NCBI RefSeq assembly: GCF_001939115.1
Contig: NZ_MQTZ01000019.1
Span: 167,376 to 231,375 of the forward strand
DNA from: Leptolyngbya sp. 'hensonii'
GTDB lineage: Bacteria; Cyanobacteriota; Cyanobacteriia; GCF-001939115
Length of the DNA stretch: 64,000 nucleotides
Direction: 5' to 3'
In this document: in pieces, positions 46,007 through 55,077 of the stretch
Numbering within the stretch: position 1 is the first letter of the stretch
Layout of the letters: every line of letters starts with the position of its first letter
Notes under the pieces: model-generated
What the model saw: only the letters and a program-made list of their open reading frames with translations
Database searches by the model: none
What the model was told of the DNA's origin: nothing
Translations under genes and position numbers: made by a program

Positions 46007-47506
46007 ATGCTAGATACCCTGGATCTGCATCTTTCCCTGGATAAAGCCACCTATCAGACTGAGATGGAGCGGCTAATGATGCAACTGCGATCGCTACAGA
46101 ATGCCTGCTGGGAAAAGAAAATGCCTGTCATTGTGGTGCTAGAAGGCTGGGCGGCTTCTGGAAAAGGAGCCCTGGTGAAAAAGATGATTGCCTACATGGA
46201 TCCCAGAGGATTTCAGGTCCATCCCATCTGGCCCTCCACCAAAGCAGAGCGGCAATATCCTTTCCTGTGGCGGTTCTGGAAGAAGCTGCCAGCCCGGGGC
46301 GCGATCGCCTTCTACTACCATAGCTGGTATACCCATGTCTTGGAGGACCGGCTGTTCGATCGCATTGCGGTGGCGGATGTCCCGGCAGCCCTGGCCCAGA
46401 TCAATGCCTTTGAGCGCCATCTGGTAGATGACGGGGCCGCGATCGCCAAGTTCTGGATTCACCTCAGCCGAAAAGAATTGAAACAACGACTGCAGGAATA
46501 TGCGGCCCATCCCCTGACGGCTTGGCGGGTGCGATCGGAGGACTGGCAACAGGAAAAAAACTACGATCGCTACACAGCCTATGCCGAAGAAATGCTCGTA
46601 CAGACCAGCACAGGCAGCGCCCCCTGGACTCTGGTTGAGGGCAACAGCCAGCGCTGGGCCAGGGTGAAGGTACTGACCCAGTTGACGGCGACTCTGACCG
46701 AAGCCTTGGACCGGCTACATCTGCAGTTCCCGGTACCCACGTTGCCTCCCCAGGCACACCTGGAACCAACGGAACCTGATATTCTGGCGCAGGTGGATTT
46801 TAGCCATGCCCTGTCCGAATCAGACTATCGACAGCAGCTTGGTCAGGTTCAGGTTCAACTCCGCAAGCTGCAACTCAGCATCTACAGATACCGGATTCCG
46901 GTGCTGGTGCTGTTTGAGGGCTGGGATGCTGCCGGAAAAGGGGGAGCGATCAAACGTCTAACGGATATCCTCGATCCCCGCAGTTACTTTGTCCATCCCT
47001 TTGCAGCTCCGACAGATGAGGAAAAGGCGCACCACTATCTCTGGCGCTTTTGGCGGCAACTCCCGACATCTGGGACGATCGGAATTTTCGATCGCTCCTG
47101 GTATGGGCGTGTTCTGGTGGAACGGGTCGAAGGATTTGCCACAGAAACAGAGTGGCGTCGCGCCTATCGGGAAATTAATGAGTTTGAGGCTCAGTTGACC
47201 AGTGCGGGCTATGTGCTGGTGAAAATCTGGCTGCACATTAGCCCGGAGGAGCAAATGAAGCGCTTTTTGGAACGGCGAGATGATCAGTTCAAGGAGTACA
47301 AACTCACGGACGAAGATTGGCGCAATCGGGACAAGTGGCCTTACTACGAGGTTGCAGTTAATCAAGCTCTCCAGCGTACCAGTACGCCCAATGCACCCTG
47401 GGCTGTGATTTCTGCTAATGATAAATACTATGCTCGGGTGCAGGTGATTCAAACGGTAGTTGCAGCGATTCGAGCAGAATTAAACCGTCGCAAATGTAAG
47501 AAATAA
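46007..47506 (+). CDS. Two-domain polyphosphate kinase 2 (polyphosphate:AMP phosphotransferase type)
   Basis: From the ATG at 46007 the protein has 499 residues; the longer frame to 45896 overlaps the divergent mgtC-like gene. It is a duplicated PPK2. The C-terminal half keeps Walker A GWDAAGKG (305-312) and the lid/Walker B FDRSWYGR (361-368). The N-terminal half has GWAASGKG (47-54) and YYHSWYTH (103-110), losing the Asp of both motifs. As in other two-domain PPK2s, probably only the C-terminal half is active, making ADP from AMP and polyphosphate. With ppx, it links the window to polyphosphate metabolism. Confidence 0.9.
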   Translation: MLDTLDLHLSLDKATYQTEMERLMMQLRSLQNACWEKKMPVIVVLEGWAASGKGALVKKMIAYMDPRGFQVHPIWPSTKAERQYPFLWRFWKKLPARGAIAFYYHSWYTHVLEDRLFDRIAVADVPAALAQINAFERHLVDDGAAIAKFWIHLSRKELKQRLQEYAAHPLTAWRVRSEDWQQEKNYDRYTAYAEEMLVQTSTGSAPWTLVEGNSQRWARVKVLTQLTATLTEALDRLHLQFPVPTLPPQAHLEPTEPDILAQVDFSHALSESDYRQQLGQVQVQLRKLQLSIYRYRIPVLVLFEGWDAAGKGGAIKRLTDILDPRSYFVHPFAAPTDEEKAHHYLWRFWRQLPTSGTIGIFDRSWYGRVLVERVEGFATETEWRRAYREINEFEAQLTSAGYVLVKIWLHISPEEQMKRFLERRDDQFKEYKLTDEDWRNRDKWPYYEVAVNQALQRTSTPNAPWAVISANDKYYARVQVIQTVVAAIRAELNRRKCKK

Positions 47507-48009
47507 TGGATATCGAACTGATTCCCTGCTCTCCAGCTAATCTGGAACATTTGCTCGCAGGTCCAGACGTTTTCCTGACTAACTATGGTCTTCAGGTCGC
47601 TGAGGACTACTTACCCTTTGAAGGGGCTTTGGAGCATAGTCTGCAGCAGATACAATCCCAGGCGATCTGGCATCCCTGGTTGCCCTATCTGTTTATCTGG
47701 CGACCCGATCGGACCCTCGTCGGCATGGGCGGTTTCAAAGCCATTCCAGATTCTCAGCGGACGGTTGAGATTGGCTACTCCGTGGCCCCCGCTTATCAGG
47801 GAAAAGGAATCGCTACGGCTGCTGCCCAGCAGTTGATTGTGCTGGCGTTTTCTTCTGGTTTGGTGGACTGTGTTTGTGCCCATACCTTGGCTGAGCCCAG
47901 TGCTTCGACCAGTGTGTTGCAAAAATGTGGCATGGTGCAGATTTCAGAGGTCACCGATCCCGATGATGGCCCAGTCTGGCGATGGGAAATCCACCGCTGT
48001 ATGCCCTAG
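47506..48009 (+). CDS. GNAT family N-acetyltransferase
   Basis: A 167-residue GNAT of the RimJ/RimL-like type. The acetyl-CoA binding motif reads VAPAYQGKGIATAAAQQLI; the preceding strand is RTVEIGYSVAP. The C-terminus has the typical CVCAHTLAEPSASTSVLQKCGM block. The A of its ATG is the last base of the PPK2 stop (TAATG), so translation is coupled. The substrate is unknown; a protein N-terminus or small amine is possible. Confidence 0.9.
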   Translation: MDIELIPCSPANLEHLLAGPDVFLTNYGLQVAEDYLPFEGALEHSLQQIQSQAIWHPWLPYLFIWRPDRTLVGMGGFKAIPDSQRTVEIGYSVAPAYQGKGIATAAAQQLIVLAFSSGLVDCVCAHTLAEPSASTSVLQKCGMVQISEVTDPDDGPVWRWEIHRCMP

Positions 48010-48029
48010 AGGCGTTGCAGGCAACGCCT
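48010..48029. terminator. GC-rich hairpin between convergent genes
   Basis: AGGCGTTGC (48010-48018) and GCAACGCCT (48021-48029) form a perfect 9-bp stem directly after the acetyltransferase stop codon. No T-run follows. It lies 21 bases from the end of the convergent lipoprotein gene. Confidence 0.5.
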
Positions 48030-48050
48030 CCTGCTTCCTACCTCCTGCTC

Positions 48051-49361
48051 TCACCCCTGATACTGCACCCGATAAATCCGGTGATTAGCTTCCTCTGTGA
48101 TCAGCAAACTCCCATCGGGCAAGACCAGCAATCCCACGGGACGGCCCCAGGTCGTCGGTCCAGCAGGGTCCACCAGAAACCCGGTCAGAAAATCCTCGTA
48201 ATTACCCAACGGACGGTGATTGAGGTCGAAGGGCACAAAGACAATTTTGTACCCCGTCCCTCGATCTCGGTTCCAGGACCCCCGAAACGCCACAAAGGCA
48301 CCGTTCCGATAGCGGGGTGGAAAGGTTTGCCCGGTGTAGAAACGTAATCCCAGTGCTGCCGAATGAGCCTGGAACAACACATCTGGCGTGCGGGTGGCGG
48401 CCACCCGATCGGGACGGGAACTCCGCCCATCCCGGCGATGGCGGGGATCCAACAATTGGGGAGACAGGTAGGCATAGGGCCAGCCGTAGAATTCTCCCTG
48501 GCGCAGCCGGGTGAAATAATCGGGCACCAGGTCATCTCCCAGCCCATCCCGTTCATTGACCGTGGTGTAAAGGTCCCGAGTCACAGGATGGAAATCCAGC
48601 CCCACCGGATTACGCAACCCCGCCGCAAAAGTCCGACGATCGCCCCCATCCCGATTCATCACCTGCACAGACGCCCGGGGAAGGTCTTCCTCATCCGCAT
48701 TAGAGCGGGAACCAATGGAGACATAGAGTTTCTGTCGATCGGGGGAAATGACCACATTCCTGGTCCAGTGCTGGTTATACCCTCCAGGAGTCAAGTTTGC
48801 GATTTTTTGCCCTTTGCCCTGGAGTTGCTCCTGTCCGGGACGATAAGGAAACCGCAGCACCGCATCAGTATTTCCCAAGAAAAAGGCATCGTCACTGAAA
48901 GTCATGCCAAAAGGTTGGTTCAGGCCATTGGGCGCACTGGCGAAAGTCTTTTGCACATCCGCAACCCCATCCCGATCCGTATCCCGCAGGAGTCGAATCC
49001 GATTCTCTGAGGTTTCCGTCACCAGCACATCCCCAGTGGGGGTCAGGGCCAACCAGCGGGGTTTATTCAGGTTCTCCGCAAAGACATTGACAACAAATCC
49101 TTTAGGCACCCGCAATGTGGGCTGAGTCGGAACCGAAATCACCCTGGGGGGCCGGGAAGAACTCCCGGTACTGTAAGGCGCAGGCAAATCGGTAATCTTA
49201 ATCCGGATCGGTGTGGGAGAGAGGGGTTGGGTCGAAATCCGGGTCTGGGAGAATGACCGGGGCTGAATCGGCTGATTATTTTCAGCCCGCAGATTTGATC
49301 CGGCATGACAGGCCGCCTGGGAAAACAGCAGGAGTCCGATCAGGAGGGGGGATACCTTCAT
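48051..49361 (-). CDS. Sorbosone/glucose dehydrogenase-like beta-propeller lipoprotein
   Basis: A 436-residue exported protein with a lipobox near residue 18 (FSQAAC). After a Pro/Ser/Thr-rich stretch (about 25-85), a PQQ-dependent sugar-dehydrogenase-like propeller follows. Family stretches are VPKGFVVNVFAENLNKPRWLALTPTGDVLVTETSENRIRLL, SIGSRSNADEEDLPRASVQVMNRDGG, AAGLRNPVGLDFHP and GAFVAFRGSWNRDRGTGYKIVFVPF. The oxidised substrate cannot be told. Cofactor supply is unknown, since no PQQ synthesis gene is near. It converges with the acetyltransferase. Confidence 0.88.
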   Translation of the reverse strand: MKVSPLLIGLLLFSQAACHAGSNLRAENNQPIQPRSFSQTRISTQPLSPTPIRIKITDLPAPYSTGSSSRPPRVISVPTQPTLRVPKGFVVNVFAENLNKPRWLALTPTGDVLVTETSENRIRLLRDTDRDGVADVQKTFASAPNGLNQPFGMTFSDDAFFLGNTDAVLRFPYRPGQEQLQGKGQKIANLTPGGYNQHWTRNVVISPDRQKLYVSIGSRSNADEEDLPRASVQVMNRDGGDRRTFAAGLRNPVGLDFHPVTRDLYTTVNERDGLGDDLVPDYFTRLRQGEFYGWPYAYLSPQLLDPRHRRDGRSSRPDRVAATRTPDVLFQAHSAALGLRFYTGQTFPPRYRNGAFVAFRGSWNRDRGTGYKIVFVPFDLNHRPLGNYEDFLTGFLVDPAGPTTWGRPVGLLVLPDGSLLITEEANHRIYRVQYQG

Positions 49362-49548
49362 AGCTTTAGTCCACTGGCCAACTCCTCCAGGCTAGTACAA
49401 GTTCATTTCCCTGGGGGGATGGGTTTCGAATCCGTTCAACCCACCCAATTTTCAGGTCCGTAGATCCTGACTTGCCCCCAGTCATCTGCAAGGTTAGGAT
49501 CAGAATCTGCATAAACATAAAATTTTTCTGTTTATTATTGAGACCCGC

Positions 49549-50661
49549 GTGACTATCACCCCCCCTGCGATTAATTCTCTGACTCCACCCCCAACTTCCC
49601 ATGCCCAGGGCTGGCCCGGTTTGATTGAAGCCTACCGGCCCTATCTACCCGTGACCGACCAGACCCCGGTCGTGACCTTGAAAGAAGGGAACACCCCCCT
49701 GATTCCAGTCCCCACAATCGCTGCCGAAATTGGTCGCCAGGTCCAAGTCTTTGTCAAATACGACGGGCTCAATCCAACGGGCAGCTTTAAGGACCGAGGC
49801 ATGACCCTGGCTATTTCCAAAGCCAAAGAAGCGGGTGCACAGGCCGTCATCTGTGCCAGCACAGGGAATACCTCAGCAGCGGCGGCAGCCTATGCCCGTC
49901 GGGGTGGCATGCGGGCCTTTGTGCTGATTCCAGACGGCTATGTAGCCCTGGGCAAACTAGCCCAGGCCCTCCTGTATGGCGCAGAGGTGCTGGCGATTCA
50001 GGGCAATTTCGATCGAGCCCTGGAAATTGTCCGGGAAATGGCCGAGAACTACCCCGTCACCCTGGTCAACTCGGTCAACCCGTACCGGCTGGAAGGCCAA
50101 AAGACCGCTGCCTTTGAAGTTGTGGATGTTTTGGGAGACGCCCCAGATTGGCTCTGTATCCCCACCGGCAATGCAGGGAACATAACCGCTTATTGGATGG
50201 GATTTTGTCAGTACCATGCTGAAGAACGGTGCCGTCGCCTGCCCCGAATGATGGGCTTCCAGGCCGCCGGGTCTGCCCCCTTGGTCACGGGTGAAGCCGT
50301 GGCCGCCCCGGAGACGATCGCTACAGCCATTCGAATTGGCAACCCGGCCAACTGGCAGCGGGCCATCGCCGTGAAGGAGGCCAGCCAGGGTCAATTCAAT
50401 GCGGTGACGGATGCAGAAATTCTGACGGCCTATCGGATGCTGGCAGCTCAGGAGGGGATTTTCTGTGAACCCGCCAGCGCAGCATCAGTGGCGGGCATGC
50501 TGAAGGTGAAGGACCAAATTCCCACCGGAGCCACGATCGTCTGTGTTCTGACGGGGAACGGTCTGAAAGATCCGGATACAGCCATTCAGCACAGCAACAA
50601 CCCATTTAAGGCTGGGATCAGCCCGAATTTGCAGGAAGTGGCCCAGGTAATGGGCTTCTAG
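49549..50661 (+). CDS. thrC: Threonine synthase
   Basis: ThrC converts O-phosphohomoserine to threonine using PLP. The 370-residue protein has the PLP lysine Lys81 in [11 protein letters not shown], the substrate loop [17 protein letters not shown] and the phosphate pocket [13 protein letters not shown]. The start is GTG; no Shine-Dalgarno is visible, but sequence homology-like quality begins only about residue 18 ([11 protein letters not shown]), so a few residues of N-terminal uncertainty remain. It converges on the coiled-coil gene with a 4-base overlap. Confidence 0.95.
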   Translation: MTITPPAINSLTPPPTSHAQGWPGLIEAYRPYLPVTDQTPVVTLKEGNTPLIPVPTIAAEIGRQVQVFVKYDGLNPTGSFKDRGMTLAISKAKEAGAQAVICASTGNTSAAAAAYARRGGMRAFVLIPDGYVALGKLAQALLYGAEVLAIQGNFDRALEIVREMAENYPVTLVNSVNPYRLEGQKTAAFEVVDVLGDAPDWLCIPTGNAGNITAYWMGFCQYHAEERCRRLPRMMGFQAAGSAPLVTGEAVAAPETIATAIRIGNPANWQRAIAVKEASQGQFNAVTDAEILTAYRMLAAQEGIFCEPASAASVAGMLKVKDQIPTGATIVCVLTGNGLKDPDTAIQHSNNPFKAGISPNLQEVAQVMGF

Positions 50662-51119
50662 GCCTCCTCACTCTGGCTCTTTGCCCGTTCCCGGGCCAAC
50701 TGATCCACCGTATCCCCCAGGGCGGTCGTCAGCCCCTTTCGGGTATGGGCATGGTTTTCTTGCTCAGTTTTCAGGGCCTGTGCCAGGTGATTGCGTTCCG
50801 CCATCACTTCCAATAACTTGTGCTTCAGCGCCTCTGCAGTCTGGAATGACTCCACTTCTGCTTGCAGGCCACTAAGTTCCGTCCCAGGATCAGCGGGGAA
50901 TCGTTCCGCATCCTGGAGACGGGTCAGATCGGCTTTTAGATGGTCGATCGTCTGTTGCGCCAGATGGAGTTCGGTCCGTCGCTGACTGGCCTCTGTTTCA
51001 TAGAGTCTGCGCCAGTTCATTGCACTGGCATTAGCAGCATCCCGTTCCCGGACTGCCTCTGCCAATTGTTGCTGAAGCGATTTGATTTCAGCTAACCATT
51101 GGGTAATTTCCTGACTCAT
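50658..51119 (-). CDS. Coiled-coil hypothetical protein
   Basis: From the ATG at 51119 the protein has 153 residues. It is almost entirely charged and helical: [68 protein letters not shown] and more, typical of a long coiled coil. No hydrophobic segment or catalytic motif is visible. It follows the site-2 protease gene by 11 bases on the same strand and is probably co-transcribed. A longer frame to 51209 overlaps that gene. The function is unknown. Confidence 0.8.
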   Translation of the reverse strand: MSQEITQWLAEIKSLQQQLAEAVRERDAANASAMNWRRLYETEASQRRTELHLAQQTIDHLKADLTRLQDAERFPADPGTELSGLQAEVESFQTAEALKHKLLEVMAERNHLAQALKTEQENHAHTRKGLTTALGDTVDQLARERAKSQSEEA

Positions 51120-51130
51120 GAATTCCTTCC

Positions 51131-52669
51131 CTAAAGCAAGGCGCGTGAAACAATACCCGGGGTGGGCAGAATAATGATCAGTAAAATGCCCAGGGCGACC
51201 AGTCCCCAAAAATCACGGAAATTATCCAGTTCACTGACATCGTTCAACGCAGGTTCATCAAAGATCGGCATAAAGAACAGCAGGGCCGCCCAGGGGAGCA
51301 GGCGAATATCCTGAAGCGCCAGGGGCAGGAGTAACACCAAAATTCGAGAGATCTGGCCAATCACAGCCCCAGTTCGTTGGCCAAACATGGCGTGGACAAT
51401 GTGCCCCCCATCCAATTGTCCCACCGGCATTAAGTTCAGTGCCGTCACCAGCAAGCCAATACAACCGGCAATGGCCACCGGATTTAATTTAATCGCCGTA
51501 TTGGCAGTCAGGGAACTTCCGAGGGCAATTTTACTCAGAATGGTCAAGAGCAGAAAAGACTTGGGATTGAGGGGATCGAAATCCAGCATGTCTGCTTCAC
51601 TGGGCATCGGTACGATAGCCGAGTGGGCCAACCCCCAGAGGAGAATCGGTAAGGTGACGACCAGACCTGCAATCGGACCCGCAATGCCCACATCAAACAA
51701 CACTTTGCGGTTTGGAATGGGCGATCGAATCTGGATAAAAGCCCCAAAAGTACCGAGGAAAAAGGGAATAGGAATAAAGTAAGGCAGGGTCGTCTTAAGC
51801 TGGTAATACTGAGCTACCAGATAATGTCCCAGTTCGTGAATGCCCAGGATGATCAGCAAGGCAATGGCATAGGGGAGCCCAGACAGGAGTAATGCTGGAT
51901 TGGAGGCAACTCGATCGAAAAAGCTGGAAGAGATGGGTTGCTCCAGCACGATCGCCGTCCCTACCAGTGCGGTGGTCAACCCGGTAGCCAGTAGTAATCC
52001 CAGGGCCAAACCAGGACGATAGAGAGACTCGACTTTTTCCTTGCGGTTTTGTTGGGCCTGAGGGTTGGGTACCAGCACAAAAAAGGGTTTATTGCTAAAT
52101 CCTTCCTGGAACACCAGCAAGAAACGATCCCCAAAATAAGTTTCTACATTCTTACGCACCGTTTCATAGGCCACTTCAGAAGTAGCTCGCAGTTGACCTC
52201 TGCAAATAATGGCCTGAGCTTTATAGTCAATCGATTGCAGATAATAAACCGTCCAGGGGAAACAGTTTTGTAGGGTTGCTTCTTCGGTTTTATCGATCGG
52301 ACGGGGACTAGCGGTATTATCTCGGGCCGCAGGCTGGGTTGTTGGGACCTCAGGCGTCAAGTCCGTACTCCCCTGACTTTGAGGCTGAGATTCAGCTGGT
52401 TTCACCGATGACCTGACATCTCGCCGACCTAGCTGCACCAGAAACCAGTAGAGAGGCAAACAGATGATAAAGCTCCCTAACATCAGTTCTGGCGGCATCG
52501 AGGTGCTGCCATTATTCAAGAGCGCCCAGGCACTCCAGATGAAGGTTGGCATCATCATAACCAGCCAGAGAAGCCAGACTGGGGTTCTGGTAATTCCTGC
52601 GACGCTGCGTTGCACAATATAGTAAGTGAACAAACCCAGCAGCAGTAGGAAGAGCAGTGGTAAAGTCAT
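51131..52669 (-). CDS. Site-2-type intramembrane metalloprotease (EGY1-like, M50)
   Basis: A 512-residue membrane protein with two N-terminal helices, a Ser/Pro/Gln-rich cytoplasmic stretch (about 85-130) and a soluble domain (about 135-205). The M50 core begins at about 220. The zinc motif HELGH is in LGIHELGHYLVAQ, and the second Asp motif is NLMPVGQLDGGHIVHAMFG. EGY1-like proteins act in chloroplast thylakoid development. The substrate here is unknown. Confidence 0.9.
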   Translation of the reverse strand: MTLPLLFLLLLGLFTYYIVQRSVAGITRTPVWLLWLVMMMPTFIWSAWALLNNGSTSMPPELMLGSFIICLPLYWFLVQLGRRDVRSSVKPAESQPQSQGSTDLTPEVPTTQPAARDNTASPRPIDKTEEATLQNCFPWTVYYLQSIDYKAQAIICRGQLRATSEVAYETVRKNVETYFGDRFLLVFQEGFSNKPFFVLVPNPQAQQNRKEKVESLYRPGLALGLLLATGLTTALVGTAIVLEQPISSSFFDRVASNPALLLSGLPYAIALLIILGIHELGHYLVAQYYQLKTTLPYFIPIPFFLGTFGAFIQIRSPIPNRKVLFDVGIAGPIAGLVVTLPILLWGLAHSAIVPMPSEADMLDFDPLNPKSFLLLTILSKIALGSSLTANTAIKLNPVAIAGCIGLLVTALNLMPVGQLDGGHIVHAMFGQRTGAVIGQISRILVLLLPLALQDIRLLPWAALLFFMPIFDEPALNDVSELDNFRDFWGLVALGILLIIILPTPGIVSRALL

Positions 52670-52980
52670 GCGAATGATCTCAATCAGGCCAGGGATACAT
52701 GATCCAAGTTATCTCCAGCATAACCGTAATCCCTTAGAGGGGTGCTTTATGATTTACCTGTGACAGGGTTGATTCAGGTCGATCGTGAACAATGTGGATG
52801 CACAAGGAATACCGCCAGTTGAACAACTAGTGTAATTTTCAGGTTAGGTGGAGTGCCAACGCAACCCAACACAATCCTGATCAAGGTTGGGTTGCGCTCC
52901 GCTGAACCCAATCGCTACAACCAGGCAAAAATCTTTGTCATGGGCTCGCAGATGGATTCAAGTAATATACTTGACCCTTC
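52670..52980. other. 311-base gap with a GTTGGGTTGC palindrome
   Basis: The only structure is CGCAACCCAAC (52860-52870)/GTTGGGTTGCG (52886-52896), a perfect 11-bp inverted repeat with a 15-base spacer, followed by GCTCCGCTGAACCCAA. This GGGTTG-rich palindrome resembles dispersed elements common in cyanobacteria. No gene is convincing. Confidence 0.5.
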
Positions 52981-53808
52981 TTGAACCAGGGAACCTTTGC
53001 CTATTTATCACTATCTTCTATCAAAGCTGGGGTTCGAGCCAGGGAATTTTTCCTGGAACAACCTAATTCCATCACCCTTCACCCGATCGTGACACTGCCC
53101 CTGGATTCCGTGATTCCTGAAGACCCTAAAACCCTATCCAATAAACAACCCCGCATTGTTTTAGCGGGGGAAGCAGCCTGCGCTATTTATGCGTTCCCAC
53201 CTAACCGCCACACCCTCGGTGCAACGGCCTATCTTATTGTGGAAAATCAGGTCCGCATTCTGGTGGATTGTCCAGCCTGGGATGAGGGAACACAGACCTT
53301 CCTGGAGCAGCAGGGGCCGATTGATTGGCTGTTCATCACCCATCGAGGTGGCATTGGTCAAATCCAAGCCCTGCAACAGGCCCTCGGTTGCAAAGTTTTA
53401 ATCCAAGAGCAAGAAGCCTATCTCCTACCTGGCATAACCCCAGAGTCCTTCCAGCAGGACTATAGCCTGAGTCTTGCCAGCCAGGTCATCTGGACCCCCG
53501 GCCATTCCCCTGGCTCTTCCTGTCTTTACTTGATGGAGTACGGGGGGGTGTTATTTACCGGACGGCACCTTCTACCCGATCCCCAGGGCCAGCCCACCCC
53601 CCTGAGAACGGCCAAAACCTTTCACTGGCCCCGCCAAATTCGCAGTGTGCGCTATTTACTGGAACAGTTCACACCCGAGACTCTCAATTTTATCTGCCCT
53701 GGAGCCAATACGGGTTTTTTGCGTGGCCAGCGGGCGATCGATCAGGCCTACGATCGACTCGCTCAACTGGATCTGGTAACCTGTCTGCGGACCCAGCCCT
53801 TACTTTAG
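52981..53808 (+). CDS. Degenerate metallo-beta-lactamase-fold protein
   Basis: Up to 275 residues from a TTG; a GTG at 53089 (239 residues) is equally plausible and no ribosome site decides. The MBL fold is clear (TLGATAYLIVENQVRILVDCPAW, DWLFITHRGGIGQIQALQQALGCKVLIQ, VIWTPGHSPGSSCLYL), but the metal ligands are mostly lost. The HxHxDH motif reads H-R-G-G-I-G (from 121), the FTGD Asp is Arg195, and the distal His of PGHG is Ala. Only His121 and His175 remain. Hydrolase activity is doubtful; a binding role is possible. It converges on the HD gene with 3 bases between. Confidence 0.82.
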   Translation: MNQGTFAYLSLSSIKAGVRAREFFLEQPNSITLHPIVTLPLDSVIPEDPKTLSNKQPRIVLAGEAACAIYAFPPNRHTLGATAYLIVENQVRILVDCPAWDEGTQTFLEQQGPIDWLFITHRGGIGQIQALQQALGCKVLIQEQEAYLLPGITPESFQQDYSLSLASQVIWTPGHSPGSSCLYLMEYGGVLFTGRHLLPDPQGQPTPLRTAKTFHWPRQIRSVRYLLEQFTPETLNFICPGANTGFLRGQRAIDQAYDRLAQLDLVTCLRTQPLL

Positions 53809-53811
53809 CCC

Positions 53812-55077
53812 CTACTTGAAACACGCCTGCACAGCTATTTCCACAGCCGATTGCACCTCTCTGGGATAGAACAGCCAGACCCGCTGAAACGGCTGGATCA
53901 GGGCTTTGACCAGGGTTGATTGCTCACTAATTTCCTGCAATCCTGTTGCAGCCCGCAACTTAATGCCCCGTTGATACAGGGTATAACCCCGACTCAGGGC
54001 AACCCTCAACCCAGCATAATATTGGGGAGAAAATCCCGCCAGGGTAAGCCCACTGTAGACTTGTTGCAGCAAAGCCTGACGATGCCCTTCCTCCAGATGG
54101 GTCACATCGATTGCCTTCAAGAGATCCCGCTGGATCAGGCGACGACTCAAATCAGCCAGGATGGGATCGGCACAATTCTGCCAGCGATGCAGGTGGTAGC
54201 TAAAGACCGTATCATCCGCACTCAAGTAATGTTCCAAAGGCAGGGTGTTACAGTCTTGAGACAACCAGGCCATAACAGTTTCATCCACAGCCAAATGCCC
54301 CTGATGCAGGGCTAATCCAGCCCGTTGAAATGCCTGGGTGAGGGACCAGGATGCAGCCAGATTCTTGGGATGGTTATATACCTGGGCATACATGAAGTAA
54401 CGCACCAGTAGGTAATGTTCGATCGCCGCCATGCCTTTCCGGGCCACCACCAGTTGCTGACTCACCGGGTCATAGTCCATTGCCAGCAAGATTCGGTCCA
54501 GATCTAAGCGGCCATAGGATGCACCTGTAAAATAGCTATCTCGCAATAAATAATCCAGGCGATCGCAATCCAACTGGCTGGACACCAGTTGCCAGACTAG
54601 AGGCACCGGATGCTTTTTAAGATAAACCGCCTCGATCCCCTGCACCAAATTGGGATCAAAAGCCGTTAACAGGTGATGGATGGGGGGAGATTCCTTCAGA
54701 ATCCGCCGCGTCCAGGCCTCATGGTGATTTCCAAAAATCTCTTCGCTGGTGTGACTGAAAGGACCATGGCCAAGATCATGTAACAGGGCGGCACAGAGAA
54801 CCACCGGTCGATAGATCTGGAGTTGGGGATACCGCTTGGCCAGCCGATCGAAGGCCCGTCGGGCCACTGCCAGCACCCCAACCGAATGGGTGAAGCGCGA
54901 GCTTTCGGCCCCATGGAAGGTTAAACTAGCCGGCCCCAACTGGCGAATGCGGCGCAGACGCTGAAATTCCGGGGTATCAATCAGCCGGATGAGCAGGGCT
55001 TCGGTTGGATCACTGCTGTCCAGAGTAATCGCACCATGGAGCGGATCATGGTAGGTCCGACTGGCATTAGGTAGCAC
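53812..55077 (-). CDS. HD-domain phosphohydrolase (COG1078 type)
   Basis: A 421-residue HD-superfamily protein. The metal-binding motif is intact: the opening YHDPLHGAITLD, the His in RFTHSVGV, the HD pair in AALLHDLGHGPFSH and the distal Asp in SSQLDCDRLDYLLRDS. This is the SAMHD1/dGTPase-like arrangement. A nucleotide triphosphohydrolase role is likely but the substrate is unknown. It overlaps the ctpA end by 11 bases on the same strand, so coupling to ctpA is probable. Confidence 0.92.
   Translation of the reverse strand: MLPNASRTYHDPLHGAITLDSSDPTEALLIRLIDTPEFQRLRRIRQLGPASLTFHGAESSRFTHSVGVLAVARRAFDRLAKRYPQLQIYRPVVLCAALLHDLGHGPFSHTSEEIFGNHHEAWTRRILKESPPIHHLLTAFDPNLVQGIEAVYLKKHPVPLVWQLVSSQLDCDRLDYLLRDSYFTGASYGRLDLDRILLAMDYDPVSQQLVVARKGMAAIEHYLLVRYFMYAQVYNHPKNLAASWSLTQAFQRAGLALHQGHLAVDETVMAWLSQDCNTLPLEHYLSADDTVFSYHLHRWQNCADPILADLSRRLIQRDLLKAIDVTHLEEGHRQALLQQVYSGLTLAGFSPQYYAGLRVALSRGYTLYQRGIKLRAATGLQEISEQSTLVKALIQPFQRVWLFYPREVQSAVEIAVQACFK

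Noticed and set aside
52860..52896. Insertion-sequence end
   Set aside because: It is a lone palindrome without a transposase frame or target duplication; it is better called a dispersed repeat.
53015..53045. tRNA-like T-arm (GGTTCGAGCC)
   Set aside because: No acceptor, D or anticodon stem can be fitted around it, and it lies in the possible N-terminal codons of the MBL gene.
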